A stretch of DNA of 64,000 bases from Chitinophagaceae bacterium (GTDB taxonomy: Bacteria; Bacteroidota; Bacteroidia; Chitinophagales; Chitinophagaceae), in contig JAHBTL010000014.1 of NCBI GenBank assembly GCA_019638615.1, positions 62,001 through 126,000 on the forward strand, given 5' to 3'. Positions 1 through 9,160 of the stretch are shown here, in pieces. The translations under genes were made by a program, and so were the position numbers. Numbering within the stretch: position 1 is the stretch's first letter; the number at the start of each line of letters is the position of its first letter. The notes under the pieces are model-generated. The model worked only from the letters and a program-made list of their open reading frames with translations. It was not told the DNA's origin and searched no databases.

Positions 1-1
1 G

Positions 2-319
2 AAGGACAATACAACAGGTATGGAGTTTTACATTGTATGCATGCATCGCTACAGCCTGATCTCCAATAGTTTTAAGTTTTCGAAGGACGACAGCAGGGAT
101 TCCCGTAACCTCAAAAGCTACTTTTTTGTACTGGGCTTAGGCGGTTCTCCGCAGGCGCCCAGTGAAATATACCTGGCAAATTTCAAAGATTGCCCGTACA
201 TGCATCTATTTAAACGACATTTAAGGAGTAAAATAATAGCCGCCAATAAGCCTGTTTTTTCTGCAGCGCTTTGGAAGTACGAAACGCTCCCGGAAGTTCC
301 ACGAAAAAAAACAGCATAG
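2..319 (+). CDS. 3' end of an unidentified protein, cut by the window edge
   Basis: The reading frame is open from the left edge to a TAG at 317-319, so this is probably the C-terminal part of a longer gene. An internal ATG at 20 is possible but has no convincing ribosome-binding context. The visible segment has a hydrophobic core (YFFVLGLGGSP, about residues 40-50) followed by SEIYLANFKDCPYMHLFKRH and a basic tail. I do not recognise the family. It could also be a chance open frame. Confidence 0.35.
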   Translation, partial: KDNTTGMEFYIVCMHRYSLISNSFKFSKDDSRDSRNLKSYFFVLGLGGSPQAPSEIYLANFKDCPYMHLFKRHLRSKIIAANKPVFSAALWKYETLPEVPRKKTA

Positions 320-391
320 TTCTTCCTGTTTTATTGCTATTGCAGATACCGGCATTGAATACAATCGGTATGGTTCGCCGGAAAGTCAAAA

Positions 392-417
392 AAACCCCGA
401 AAAGGCATTCGGGGTTT
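392..417 (-). terminator. rho-independent terminator of the 59-aa gene
   Basis: AAACCCCGAA (392-401) pairs perfectly with TTCGGGGTTT (408-417) around a 6-base loop. Read on the minus strand, the stem is followed by a run of T residues, so it ends leftward transcription. The stop codon of the small minus-strand gene lies inside the stem, which ties the two together. Confidence 0.65.
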
Positions 418-595
418 AGGACGGGGAATGATGAGACACTATAGAAACGGCTTTTTTATATAAATATTCTTTCAGGCTGTCTGGCCCTCCGGCTGCATCC
501 ACAAATTTTTTCTCCACAAAAAGCGTGATCACCTGCTTCACCAGTTCCGGCGGCAATTTCTTCCGCCCTCCCCCAGCTTTTCTCTTATTTTTCAT
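416..595 (-). CDS. small basic protein, 59 aa
   Basis: The ORF runs from ATG at 595 to TAA at 416-418. The N-terminus is strongly basic (KNKRKAGGGRKKLPPE) and is followed by an amphipathic segment (LVKQVITLFVEKKFVDAAGG) and a Lys/Tyr-containing tail. The GGGRKKLP start resembles short Bacteroidota proteins that begin with a GAGRKK-type basic arm and may bind nucleic acid; that link is an impression, not a family match. It is supported as real by a Bacteroidota -7 box immediately upstream and a terminator overlapping its stop codon. Function unknown. Confidence 0.6.
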   Translation of the reverse strand: MKNKRKAGGGRKKLPPELVKQVITLFVEKKFVDAAGGPDSLKEYLYKKAVSIVSHHSPS

Positions 596-603
596 AAATA
601 AAA

Positions 604-611
604 CAAATATA
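604..611 (-). promoter_or_regulatory. -7 box for the 59-aa gene
   Basis: TATATTTG on the minus strand matches the Bacteroidota sigma-ABfr -7 consensus TAnnTTTG. The start codon is only 8 bases downstream, so the transcript would have a leader of a few bases at most. The DNA further upstream (612-690) is extremely AT-rich. Confidence 0.45.
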
Positions 612-813
612 AAACTATAATAATTAAAATTAAAAATAAATTTATAATTTTTATAAAAAAATTATTTTATTATAGTTAAATAATATAAATAGGCCATGGA
701 GATGCCTGATGGTAGCCGGAACATGATATCCTTCAATTTCCCTGCTTTCCTGCGTGCTAAGCATGTTTGGAGTTTCAGGCTTAAATTTGCCATTTGAATT
801 AATTACTACAGAT

Positions 814-1107
814 ATGAAAATTGAAGTACCGCACCGGTATACGAAGGAAGAAGCGCAGCAGAAAATAAAAGATCTGCTACAAGGACTGAAGGAACAATAC
901 AGCGACAAGATCAATAACATAGAAGAAAAATGGGAAGGCGATACCAATACTTTTCAACTGGGTGTTGGCCCGTTTTCTACTTCGGGCAACATACAGGTAA
1001 AGGACAAACAGGTAGACATTGAATTATCCATTCCCATGTTTGCAGGCATGTTTAAAGACCAGATCAAAAAGCTGATAGAAGAGCAGGCGAAGAAAGTACT
1101 GGAGTAA
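814..1107 (+). CDS. polyhydroxyalkanoic acid system (PHA_gran_rgn) family protein
   Basis: This small soluble protein of 97 aa begins MKIEVPHRYTKEEAQQKI and continues with a helix (KDLLQGLKEQYSDKINNIEEKW) and the strand-rich motif FQLGVGPFSTSGNIQV, ending in LIEEQAKKVLE. That layout fits the putative polyhydroxyalkanoic acid system family (Pfam PF09650), whose members are about 90-100 aa. ATG 814 was chosen over ATG 754 because family members start at the MKIEV strand and the 20 residues before it look non-coding. Molecular role in the family is poorly defined; in PHA producers it lies near granule genes, but no PHA gene is visible here. Confidence 0.72.
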   Translation: MKIEVPHRYTKEEAQQKIKDLLQGLKEQYSDKINNIEEKWEGDTNTFQLGVGPFSTSGNIQVKDKQVDIELSIPMFAGMFKDQIKKLIEEQAKKVLE

Positions 1108-1274
1108 ACCCGGGATGGGGATGATCTTCCCGCATTGTTGTTTCAGCATGTACGCTGCGCATCGGAAGGAAGAGCAATGCACAGCCGGGCGTGATAACAA
1201 TCAGCAATATGCGTGATAAATGTCATTTTCAGGGTAAATAATTAAAAGTAGTTTCATAGCTTAAATTGTTTGCC

Positions 1275-2354
1275 ATGAATCCAGTATTGCAATCGGAAAT
1301 CCAGGAACTGATAGAAACGATCCACTATCGCCCCGCCGTTTCCATCTTCCTGCCTTTTAAGCCTGTAATTACCTCAAAAGAAATACTTGGGCAGCAGCTC
1401 AAAGCCTCCATGGAAGAAGTAGAGCACCACCTGCTAAAAGATTTCCCGGGCGAAGTGGCAATACTTGTCATGCAAAAGCTGCACGCCATTGTTGGAAATC
1501 TCAACTACTATACGCATAAAAAAAGCATCGCCATCTATGTATCGCCGGTGTTTGAAAAGATCCTGTACCTCGATATTGAGCTGGAGCCGAAAGTGGTGGT
1601 AGATGAGCTGTTCGGGATCAGGGACCTGCTGTACAGTAAAAAACAACCCAGGGATTACCTTGTACTATTAGTGAGCGGAAGAAATGAAAGGATTTACCTG
1701 GGTAATGATACGCACCTGTCGGCCATAGTATCTGCACCTTTAAGACCTGCCTACCTGCATACGAACGACATAACGGACTTTAGTAAAATGCCGGAACGCA
1801 AAAGAATAATGATGGAGAAATCCCTTCGCCATACAGATGCTTCGCTCGGCATTATCATTGATGCGTATAAATTACCCGTGTTTGTGATAGGGCAGGAAAA
1901 GATACTGGAACATTTTAAAAAAATTACGCGGCACAGCGCTTCTGCCATTGAATATATTGCAGGATACTATGAGGAGTCCTCTGTAGCAGAGCTCCAGGAA
2001 CTGCTGGCGCCCCGTATCAACAATTGGGAAGAGATATTGCAACAGCGCCTGTTGCGTAAAATAGAAGAAGCCTCCCGCAAAAAAAAGCTGGTCGCAGGAC
2101 TTGAAGAAACCTGGAAAGAAGTGATGAACGGTACAGGAAATTTCCTGGTCATGGAAAGAGATTTTTTACGCACTGCTGAAAAAACGAATGCCTTCCGCAC
2201 CCTTCCTGCTCCTCCTCATTCTTACAGTAAGTTTTCGTATATCCATCATGCCATTGATGATATGATAGAGAAAGTGCTTCAGAATGGCGGGGATATAGAA
2301 TTCGTGGATAATGGCATGCTGGATGCGTACGATGGCATCGTGCTGCTAAAATAG
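1275..2354 (+). CDS. baeRF-type release-factor paralogue, possible ribosome hibernation factor
   Basis: The 359-residue protein has the pattern of the bacterial archaeo-eukaryotic release factor (baeRF) superfamily: an N-terminal domain with an HYRPAVSIFLPF motif, a central eRF1-like region (PRDYLVLLVSGRNERIYLGN, then PERKRIMMEKSLRHTDASLGIIID), and a C-terminal L7Ae-like region ending FVDNGMLDAYDGIVLLK. Some members are annotated as ribosome hibernation factors (AOC03_06830 type); assignment to that branch is inference. A glutamine-rich GGQ catalytic loop of true release factors is not seen. Start is ATG 1275; a TTG at 1266 is also in frame but less likely. It stands alone, about 170 bp after the previous gene. 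Confidence 0.68.
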   Translation: MNPVLQSEIQELIETIHYRPAVSIFLPFKPVITSKEILGQQLKASMEEVEHHLLKDFPGEVAILVMQKLHAIVGNLNYYTHKKSIAIYVSPVFEKILYLDIELEPKVVVDELFGIRDLLYSKKQPRDYLVLLVSGRNERIYLGNDTHLSAIVSAPLRPAYLHTNDITDFSKMPERKRIMMEKSLRHTDASLGIIIDAYKLPVFVIGQEKILEHFKKITRHSASAIEYIAGYYEESSVAELQELLAPRINNWEEILQQRLLRKIEEASRKKKLVAGLEETWKEVMNGTGNFLVMERDFLRTAEKTNAFRTLPAPPHSYSKFSYIHHAIDDMIEKVLQNGGDIEFVDNGMLDAYDGIVLLK

Positions 2355-2661
2355 TAACTCAGAAATATGCTGCGCTATGGCGATGCAGCTGGCTGTCAGC
2401 CCATAGCTATCAGTCTCTGCGAGCCCTCTTTTGTGCTGCATTAAATTAAATTGAATTTTACGGCGGGAGAAGCAGTCCCAGCGAGGAATAACCATTATAT
2501 ACAAGAATTGCTTCTCTCCTACCACGGAAGATATCTGTCTCCCCTACGATCATTTATCCCTCAGCGGTATTTTGCAGATCCGTCGTCCAGAATATCCCGG
2601 AAAAGAACGGAAATTATAACTTCAAAATTTCTTAAGAATCAGGTCTCAGCTTTGTACGCAA
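2355..2661. other. intergenic region upstream of a TonB receptor
   Basis: I see no gene or clear RNA here. Overlapping open frames on both strands between 2451 and 2827 lack recognisable composition and overlap the signal peptide of the following receptor. The promoter of the 2662 gene presumably lies in this stretch, but no convincing TTTG-N19-TAnnTTTG pair was found. Confidence 0.4.
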
Positions 2662-5073
2662 ATGAATACAATGAGGCTTTTGTTTTTCCCGGTTTTGATG
2701 ATGCTGTCTTCTTTTGTTTTTGCCCAAACAAGCACCGTAACCATTTCTGGCATAATAAAAAGCAGGGCAGATAAATCGGGCGTAGCTTATGCAAGTGTGG
2801 TTGTGAACAATGCAAAGGATAGTGCATTCATCCAGGGAACCATCACCAATGAAGAAGGAAGGTTTTCAATGGCGGGTATTAAACCGGGCAATTATTTTTT
2901 GGAAGTATCCATGGCCGGGTATGAAAGCAACCAGCAGCCTTTGTTTATCGGGAGCCTCTCCCCTTTTTTAGATATTCCTGTAATTGAGCTGGAGGAAAAG
3001 GCAACGACCCTGCAGGGCATTACCATCATTGCAAAGCCCGGGGATATCAGCAGCAGGCTGGACAAAAAAACCTATTCGCTTTCGGATCATATCAGCCAGA
3101 GCGGGGGTTCTGTTTTACAGAGCATGCAAAACCTTCCGGGCGTTACCGTGCAGGATGGAAAGGTACAGTTGAGAGGCAATGATAAGGTGACTGTTTTGAT
3201 CGATGGTAAACAAACCGCTTTAACAGGCTTTGGCAGTCAAACGGGGCTGGACAATATTCCCGCCTCGGCGATTGATAAAATCGAGATCATCAACAACCCC
3301 TCTTCAAAATACGATGCCAACGGCAATGCAGGGATCATCAATATCATCATGAAGAAGAACAGGCAAAGCGGATGGAATGGTAAAGCAGGGTTTTCTACAG
3401 GACTGGGTGCTTTGTGGGTGAGAAAAGAGAATCTGCCTACTATACGACCGCAATATACGCTCACGCCTAAAATCAATCCTTCCCTGTCGCTCAATTACCG
3501 GAAGAATAAAGTAAATGTTTTCCTGGATGCGGATAATTTATATACAAAAACGCTGAACAAAAATGAATTTGTAACACGTATATACGACGACGATGTAACA
3601 ATTAAGTCACAGTTGAAACGGAACAGGAACACCAATTTTCTTACAACAAAAGCAGGCGTTGACTGGAATATCGATGAACAAAATACGCTGACGGTCTCCG
3701 GCTTATACGGCAGCGAAAAGATCATTGACCGCGGCGACCAGCCTTTTTTTAACGAAGATTTATCTCACCGGCTTCGTCTATGGCAATTCCTGGAAGATGA
3801 ATTGAAAACCACTGTAATGGCTACGGCCGCCTACCAGCATAAGTTTAAAGAACCGGGGCATCTGCTGAATGCCGGTTTCAACTACACCTTTCACCGGGAA
3901 GATGAGAAATATTTTTATGATAATCATCTGCCGTCATCAAAAGGTACCGACGCTTTTAAATTAATATCCGATGAACAGGTATATGATTTCAATATAGATT
4001 ATATAAGGCCTTTAAAATACGGTCGGGTTGAAACAGGTATCAAGCTTCGCGACAGGCGCATTCCTACCGATATGAATTTTATCCCGGGCGAAAATTCCGT
4101 ACTGGATACTGATGCCGGCGGCTGGGCTACTTACAAAGAGCTGATCCCCGCAGTGTATGGCAACTATGTTTTTGAAAATGAAAAATGGGAAGCAGAACTG
4201 GGTCTGCGCATAGAGTACGTAAACATACAGTATGATGTGAATCCTGACCACAGCACTTACAAAAGCGATGGCTACCATTACACACAACCGTTTCCCAATC
4301 TGAGGTTAGCTTACAAATTAAATGACAACAACAAACTTTCGGTATTCTATAACCGGAGAGTAGACAGGCCGAATGAAGTAGACATCCGTATTTTCCCTAA
4401 ATACGACGATGCCGAAATTATAAAAGTAGGCAACCCCGCTTTGCGTCCTCAGTTTACGAACAGCGTGGAACTGGGGTATAAGCACAATTTCAGCGGCAGT
4501 TACCTTTATGCCGCGTTGTATCACCGCTTTGCAGATGGTACGATCACAAGAATTTCAAGCATCGTTCCGGGAAGCACACTGGTATACGCCATATTTCAAA
4601 ACGCGGGTAAAAGCTATAATACCGGACTGGAAGCCATCTGGAGCCAAAAAGTATCGGGCAGTTATTCTTTCAACATCAACGGCAATATTTACCGGAACCA
4701 GATCAACGCTTTTACAGTAGAGAATTTATATCCGCGACCCAATACTTTTTCCGCAGAGAAACAAACAGCGATCTCAGGAAATCTTAAGCTGAACAATACA
4801 TTCCGTTTTTCAAAGGGCTGGGATGCGCAATTAACGGCAGTATACCTGGCTCCTGACATTATACCGCAAGGGAAGATATTATCAAGGTTCTCAATAGATG
4901 CGGGTCTGAAAAAATCCGTTCAGAAAGGAAAAGGAGAGCTATTCCTGAATGCAACAGACCTGCTCAACACAATGGTTATTAAAAAACAGATCCGGGGGAT
5001 GGGATTCAGGTATACCAGCGATGATTATTATGAAACGCAGGTGGTCAGGTTGGGATACAGCTATAAATTTTAG
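2662..5073 (+). CDS. TonB-dependent receptor, outer membrane beta-barrel family (PF14905 type)
   Basis: An outer membrane receptor of 803 aa. A signal peptide ends at SSFVFA (about residue 21). A carboxypeptidase-regulatory-like domain spans about 27-110 (SGIIKSRADKSGVAYASVVV), followed by a plug-like region (about 135-235, GSVLQSMQNLPGVTVQDG and VTVLIDGKQTAL) and a long barrel with the outer-membrane beta-barrel family signature (YNRRVDRPNEVDIRIFPKYD, NPALRPQF). It ends in an aromatic residue (GYSYKF), as expected for barrel insertion. Substrate is unknown; this subfamily is broadly distributed and not tied to iron. A PAP2 gene follows after 23 bp and probably shares its transcript. Confidence 0.85.
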   Translation: MNTMRLLFFPVLMMLSSFVFAQTSTVTISGIIKSRADKSGVAYASVVVNNAKDSAFIQGTITNEEGRFSMAGIKPGNYFLEVSMAGYESNQQPLFIGSLSPFLDIPVIELEEKATTLQGITIIAKPGDISSRLDKKTYSLSDHISQSGGSVLQSMQNLPGVTVQDGKVQLRGNDKVTVLIDGKQTALTGFGSQTGLDNIPASAIDKIEIINNPSSKYDANGNAGIINIIMKKNRQSGWNGKAGFSTGLGALWVRKENLPTIRPQYTLTPKINPSLSLNYRKNKVNVFLDADNLYTKTLNKNEFVTRIYDDDVTIKSQLKRNRNTNFLTTKAGVDWNIDEQNTLTVSGLYGSEKIIDRGDQPFFNEDLSHRLRLWQFLEDELKTTVMATAAYQHKFKEPGHLLNAGFNYTFHREDEKYFYDNHLPSSKGTDAFKLISDEQVYDFNIDYIRPLKYGRVETGIKLRDRRIPTDMNFIPGENSVLDTDAGGWATYKELIPAVYGNYVFENEKWEAELGLRIEYVNIQYDVNPDHSTYKSDGYHYTQPFPNLRLAYKLNDNNKLSVFYNRRVDRPNEVDIRIFPKYDDAEIIKVGNPALRPQFTNSVELGYKHNFSGSYLYAALYHRFADGTITRISSIVPGSTLVYAIFQNAGKSYNTGLEAIWSQKVSGSYSFNINGNIYRNQINAFTVENLYPRPNTFSAEKQTAISGNLKLNNTFRFSKGWDAQLTAVYLAPDIIPQGKILSRFSIDAGLKKSVQKGKGELFLNATDLLNTMVIKKQIRGMGFRYTSDDYYETQVVRLGYSYKF

Positions 5074-5096
5074 TTCAGCAACTAACACCGGTATAA

Positions 5097-5882
5097 ATGA
5101 AACATGCACGACGATTCTTTTTAATGGCAGTTGTAAGCCTGTTGACACATGTTCAGTTTGCCGCAGCGCAAGATAGTATCAACGTCAGGAGGAACGAAAG
5201 CAGTTTACCGGTGCCGGGCAACCGTGCTTATCAACTGAGCGCTGCCGCATGGATCATCCCTGCTGCATTGGTAGGGTATGGTACCGCAAGCCTGAGGGTA
5301 AATGAACTGAAGCAACTCAATGTTTCCACCAGGGACGAAATCAACGAGCATCAGCCGGCTCACATCAGTTTAGACAATTATACGCAATACGCGCCTGCTG
5401 TAATCGTATGTGGTTTAAACGCGGCGGGCATAAAAGGAAGACATAATTTTCGAGACAGAACGATCCTCTATGCCACCTCCCAGTTGATTTCCGCTGCGTT
5501 TGTAGTACCGCTAAAGCATATTGTACAGGAAGAACGGCCGGATGGCTCTAATAAACGATCGTTTCCATCAGGACATACAGCCACTGCATTTTCTTCCGCG
5601 CAGTTTATGTTCAGGGAATACAGGGGTTCGCATTTCTGGCTGAGCATTTCAGGATATTCCTTTGCCATATTCACAGGGGTTTACAGAACATTGAACGATA
5701 AACATTGGGTAGGCGATGTGATGGCAGGCGCAGGCTTCGGCATCCTGTCAACAGAGTTGGCTTACTGGTTGTTTCCCTGGATCAATGGCTTATTCACCGG
5801 GAAGGGCAAACCAGCTTCAACGATGATAATACCTGTTTATCAATATAAAAGTTTGGGCATCGGGCTGGTAAAAAATTTTTAA
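5097..5882 (+). CDS. periplasmic PAP2-family phosphatase
   Basis: The 261-residue protein carries a signal peptide (cleavage near FAAAQD, residue 25) and the complete type 2 phosphatidic acid phosphatase triad: K140-x6-R147-P148, P157-S-G-H160, and R197-x5-H203-x3-D207. Members hydrolyse lipid-linked phosphates such as phosphatidate, undecaprenyl diphosphate or lipid A phosphates, and the substrate cannot be read from the motifs. The gene follows a TonB receptor by 23 bp and precedes an EamA transporter by 16 bp, suggesting one operon. Confidence 0.82.
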   Translation: MKHARRFFLMAVVSLLTHVQFAAAQDSINVRRNESSLPVPGNRAYQLSAAAWIIPAALVGYGTASLRVNELKQLNVSTRDEINEHQPAHISLDNYTQYAPAVIVCGLNAAGIKGRHNFRDRTILYATSQLISAAFVVPLKHIVQEERPDGSNKRSFPSGHTATAFSSAQFMFREYRGSHFWLSISGYSFAIFTGVYRTLNDKHWVGDVMAGAGFGILSTELAYWLFPWINGLFTGKGKPASTMIIPVYQYKSLGIGLVKNF

Positions 5883-5898
5883 CCCAATCATTTAAGCC

Positions 5899-6315
5899 AT
5901 GTGGTTCTACTATGCGTTATTATCCGCTTTATTTGCCGCGCTTACCGCCATTTTTGCAAAGGTCGGCGTAGCCAATATCAGTTCCAATCTTGCCACGGGA
6001 ATCAGGACTATCGTAATTCTTGTAATGGTATGGAGCATTGTGCTGGCGAACAATGAAACAAAAGGTTTCAGTTCATTAACAAAGCAAAATATTGTATTCC
6101 TTGTTTTATCGGGACTGGCAACCGGCTTGTCATGGTTATTCTATTTTAAAGCGCTGCAAACGGGCAAAGTATCAGAGATGGCGCCGGTAGATAAATTGAG
6201 CGTGGCCATTGCCATCATCCTGTCGGCCCTGTTTTTAAAAGAGGCGCTGACATTCAAAACCATCATCGGTGCCAGCCTGGTCATCGGAGGCACGCTGGTA
6301 CTGGCTGCGAAATAA
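5899..6315 (+). CDS. EamA-like small membrane transporter (half-size DMT)
   Basis: 138 residues with four predicted membrane helices (FYYALLSALFAALTAIFAK; TIVILVMVWSIVLA; NIVFLVLSGLATGLSWLFYF; TIIGASLVIGGTLVLAA). This is half of a ten-helix drug/metabolite transporter and matches the stand-alone short EamA type, with conserved KALQTGKVSEMAPVDKLSV before the fourth helix. Such proteins probably act as dimers in the inner membrane; the substrate is unknown. It is tightly linked to the upstream PAP2 gene. Confidence 0.8.
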   Translation: MWFYYALLSALFAALTAIFAKVGVANISSNLATGIRTIVILVMVWSIVLANNETKGFSSLTKQNIVFLVLSGLATGLSWLFYFKALQTGKVSEMAPVDKLSVAIAIILSALFLKEALTFKTIIGASLVIGGTLVLAAK

Positions 6316-6667
6316 TGAGGTCCAAAAATCCATTTGAGCAAAACGACTTTAATTGTTTTTCAAAGTGCCAAATACAAACATTCAGCAAAAGCCAGCAGGG
6401 TTGTCCACAGTCTTACAAAATAGCAGATTCTCAGCATTATTCACGGTTTTAGAATTATATGCAGGGCTTCCATTTCTTGTAAGGATTATTTTTATTATCT
6501 TGTTTGTAAAAGATATAGGTTTCAACTCTATTTATATTTTATCCTTTTCCTTTTGGGTATGCCGGCGGAGCGATATGCTAACTTATCAACCGCGCAGGAA
6601 CCCGACTGAAAGTATAAAAACAGTTGTACTTGTTAAATTAAGTAAACCCTTAGACCCATAAGCCATA
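6316..6667. other. intergenic gap before the lipid A modification pair
   Basis: About 350 bp without a credible gene. One frame opens with TTG at 6353 and continues to 6661, but its translation is low in structure and has no recognisable motif. Base composition becomes AT-rich from about 6470 onward, continuing into the next two genes. No terminator hairpin was found after the EamA gene. Confidence 0.4.
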
Positions 6668-7504
6668 ATGAACAAGAATATTGTCAGCAACTATTCAAAG
6701 CTCAAGGCCCCCCTGTTTCTTTTCCCAATATTTTTGTTGATTATAATTGTTTTATTCCTGCATAGGAACGATGCTTTAAGTGTTAATGGATATGTGCAAA
6801 TTCAAAAGGATAACTTTCTTTTTATCAATCATCATTTAGCGCAATATCCAAATCTCCAACTTAATCTCACTCAATTGGGAGATGCTCTGATTCTTTTATC
6901 ATTTTTAAGCATATTCATTGTGTATGCCCCAAAGATCTGGGAGGCTGTAATATCAGGTCTGCTGGTCTCTGTTCTCTTTTCAAGCTCACTGAAAAGCATG
7001 TTTGGAATACCGAGACCCGGGGAGCTGCTGGATAATAATAGTTTTACTATCATCGGAAGAAAAATGTCAGGATTTAGTAGTTGCCCTTCCGGGCACTCGA
7101 TTACTATTTTTACTGTACTTACGGTGCTGCTTTTTGCATTTATGCCTCAAAAGCTAAAACATAAAATCATATGGTCTCTTTTCATAGTTATTACAGGGCT
7201 GATACTTGCATTTACAAGAGTAGGTGTAGGGGCACATTATCCCATTGATGTTATTACAGGTTCTATTATCGGGTATATTTCGGGGCTGGCAGGTATTTTT
7301 ATCAGCCGGGAGTATAGAGCCTGGGCCTGGAGCAGCAACAAAAAATATTATTTGTTTTTTATTGTATTATTTCTGATTTGTAGTGTTATATTGGTCACTA
7401 GAATAGTGAATGAGCGCCTGGTCATATTTTATTTGTCTCTTACCAGCCTGGTTATTTCGCTATATAAAACTATTAGTGTTTATGCTAAAAATATTAAAAA
7501 ATAA
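6668..7504 (+). CDS. inner-membrane PAP2-family phosphatase, possible lipid A phosphatase
   Basis: 278 residues, multi-spanning. It has a full PAP2 active site: K109-x6-R116-P117, P140-S-G-H143, and R184-x5-H190-x3-D194. Helices surround these motifs, and two further helices follow at the C-terminus. The next gene, an EptA-type transferase, begins 23 bp before this one stops. In Gram-negative bacteria, removal of a lipid A phosphate (LpxE/LpxF, also PAP2 enzymes) and addition of phosphoethanolamine act on the same molecule, so a role in lipid A remodelling is inferred from the overlap. Its strong AT bias contrasts with the genes before 6.3 kb and may mark acquisition. Confidence 0.8.
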   Translation: MNKNIVSNYSKLKAPLFLFPIFLLIIIVLFLHRNDALSVNGYVQIQKDNFLFINHHLAQYPNLQLNLTQLGDALILLSFLSIFIVYAPKIWEAVISGLLVSVLFSSSLKSMFGIPRPGELLDNNSFTIIGRKMSGFSSCPSGHSITIFTVLTVLLFAFMPQKLKHKIIWSLFIVITGLILAFTRVGVGAHYPIDVITGSIIGYISGLAGIFISREYRAWAWSSNKKYYLFFIVLFLICSVILVTRIVNERLVIFYLSLTSLVISLYKTISVYAKNIKK

Positions 7505-9011
7505 ATTACAGATAACCCATTTTGCTTTATTGATGAGTTGTCTGAATTTTTTATTCTTTCATTTCCCGTTTTATTCCTTCGTCTTTAATAACCTCGATTA
7601 TAAAAGTTTTAGCGGCATTATTGCTATTATAAGTTTAGTAATTTTAATGCTGGTTGCAAATGCTTTTGTTTTTTACCTGATATTTTTCCTCTCCCGTTTT
7701 ATTGGAAAATTTTTACTGGTTTTATTCTTTATTATCAATGCAATTGCAGTTTACTTTATTAATACTTACAATGTTATAATAGATGAAAGCATGATTGGTA
7801 ATGTAATCAATACCAATTATGAAGAGGCCAGCAGTTTCTTTTCAATTAAATTGATTTTATACATAATACTGCTTGGTGTTATTCCCGGCATTTACATCAT
7901 TAAAGTGAAAATAATAAATGTAACATTGAAGAGATTTTTGATCACATCTTCTCTTACTTTATTATTTATCACCCTACTGGCATTTGCCAATTCGAGCCAT
8001 TGGCTATGGATTGATAAAAATTCAAAACAATTAGGCGGGCTTGCAATGCCCTGGTGTTATTCCGTGAATATTTCACTTTATTATGTTCATCAGCACCAAA
8101 AAAATAAAAAAGAAATTTTATTACCCAACGCTACCATAAAAGACAGCGAGAAATCAGTTGTGGTTTTAGTCATAGGAGAATCCGCAAGAAAGCAAAACTT
8201 TTCTTTGTATGGTTACGGGAGAAATACGAATCCGCTGCTTTCCCAAACACAGAATGTATTTCATTTTGATGCTACTTCCTGCGCTACATACACCACCGCA
8301 GGCGTAAAATGTATTTTAGAGCATACCAATACCAATGATTTATATGAGATTTTGCCCAATTATTTAAATAGAAATAATGTAGAGGTTATTTGGAAAACCA
8401 CAAACTGGGGAGAACCTCCGGTTCATGTTGAAAATTACCAAAACAAAGATGCCTTAATGCTAGATTGCAAAGGCGAAGGATGCAATTACGATGAGGTTCT
8501 TTTGAACGGGCTGAAAGAGCAAATTTTAGCCAGTAAAAAAAATAAAATACTGATCATATTACACACTAGCACTAGTCACGGGCCTACATACAGCAAGAAA
8601 TATCCACCTCAATTTGAGATTTTTAACCCTGTTTGTAATAGCGTTGAATTGGGAAATTGTTCTCAACAGGAACTGACCAACGCTTATGACAATACTATTG
8701 TTTATACTGATTATATCTTGCACAATATAATTGAAGATTTAAAAGAATTAAAAGAATATAAAAGTGCAATGCTTTTTGTTTCAGACCATGGAGAATCTTT
8801 AGGCGAAAAAAATCTGTATATGCATGGCTTGCCTTTAAGTATTGCTCCTAAGGAACAATATGAGATCCCTTTTATTGTTTGGGTATCCGATAGTTCAAAA
8901 CAACTCAAGCCTGATAAAATATTGTCTCAAAATCATGTATTTCATAGTGTTTTAAATTTTTTAAGCATACAAAGTCCAGTTTATGATGAGAAAATGAACA
9001 TTTTTAAATAA
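7482..9011 (+). CDS. eptA: lipid A phosphoethanolamine transferase, EptA/MCR-like
   Basis: 509 aa from ATG 7482, which overlaps the preceding PAP2 gene. Five N-terminal helices are followed by a periplasmic sulfatase-fold domain. By alignment from memory with MCR-1, the metal ligand E233 (IGESAR), the nucleophile T271 (CATYTTAGVKC, flanked by the disulfide pair C267/C277), D435-H436 (FVSDHGESLGE) and H448 (YMHGLP) are all present, as is NPVC..ELGNC..QEL.NAYDN. Such enzymes transfer phosphoethanolamine from phosphatidylethanolamine to lipid A phosphate and lower polymyxin binding. Activity and substrate site are inferred. The gene shares the AT-rich composition of its partner. Confidence 0.9.
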   Translation: MLKILKNKLQITHFALLMSCLNFLFFHFPFYSFVFNNLDYKSFSGIIAIISLVILMLVANAFVFYLIFFLSRFIGKFLLVLFFIINAIAVYFINTYNVIIDESMIGNVINTNYEEASSFFSIKLILYIILLGVIPGIYIIKVKIINVTLKRFLITSSLTLLFITLLAFANSSHWLWIDKNSKQLGGLAMPWCYSVNISLYYVHQHQKNKKEILLPNATIKDSEKSVVVLVIGESARKQNFSLYGYGRNTNPLLSQTQNVFHFDATSCATYTTAGVKCILEHTNTNDLYEILPNYLNRNNVEVIWKTTNWGEPPVHVENYQNKDALMLDCKGEGCNYDEVLLNGLKEQILASKKNKILIILHTSTSHGPTYSKKYPPQFEIFNPVCNSVELGNCSQQELTNAYDNTIVYTDYILHNIIEDLKELKEYKSAMLFVSDHGESLGEKNLYMHGLPLSIAPKEQYEIPFIVWVSDSSKQLKPDKILSQNHVFHSVLNFLSIQSPVYDEKMNIFK

Positions 9012-9160
9012 TGGACTAAAATCAGCGCCAGACAGCGTTTTACGGGTTGCTTATCTCAAAGGAATTTCAGTAACAAAGACAGGCATAGGGTTGTGAAGTT
9101 TGTATGCTTAGCTGTTGTGCTGCCCCGACTGCCGCCCAGGCGCTTCGGGGAACCTTTTTC

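Noticed and set aside
651-947. Minus-strand open frame of 98 codons opposite the PHA-family gene
   Set aside because: It is antisense to a recognisable gene and its Cys/Ser/Phe-rich translation is typical of a shadow frame.
2451-2774. Plus-strand open frame of 107 codons before the TonB receptor
   Set aside because: It overlaps the receptor's signal peptide in another frame and has no family features.
6353-6661. 102-codon frame starting with TTG in the 6.3-6.7 kb gap
   Set aside because: No motif, no promoter or ribosome-binding context, and the composition looks non-coding.
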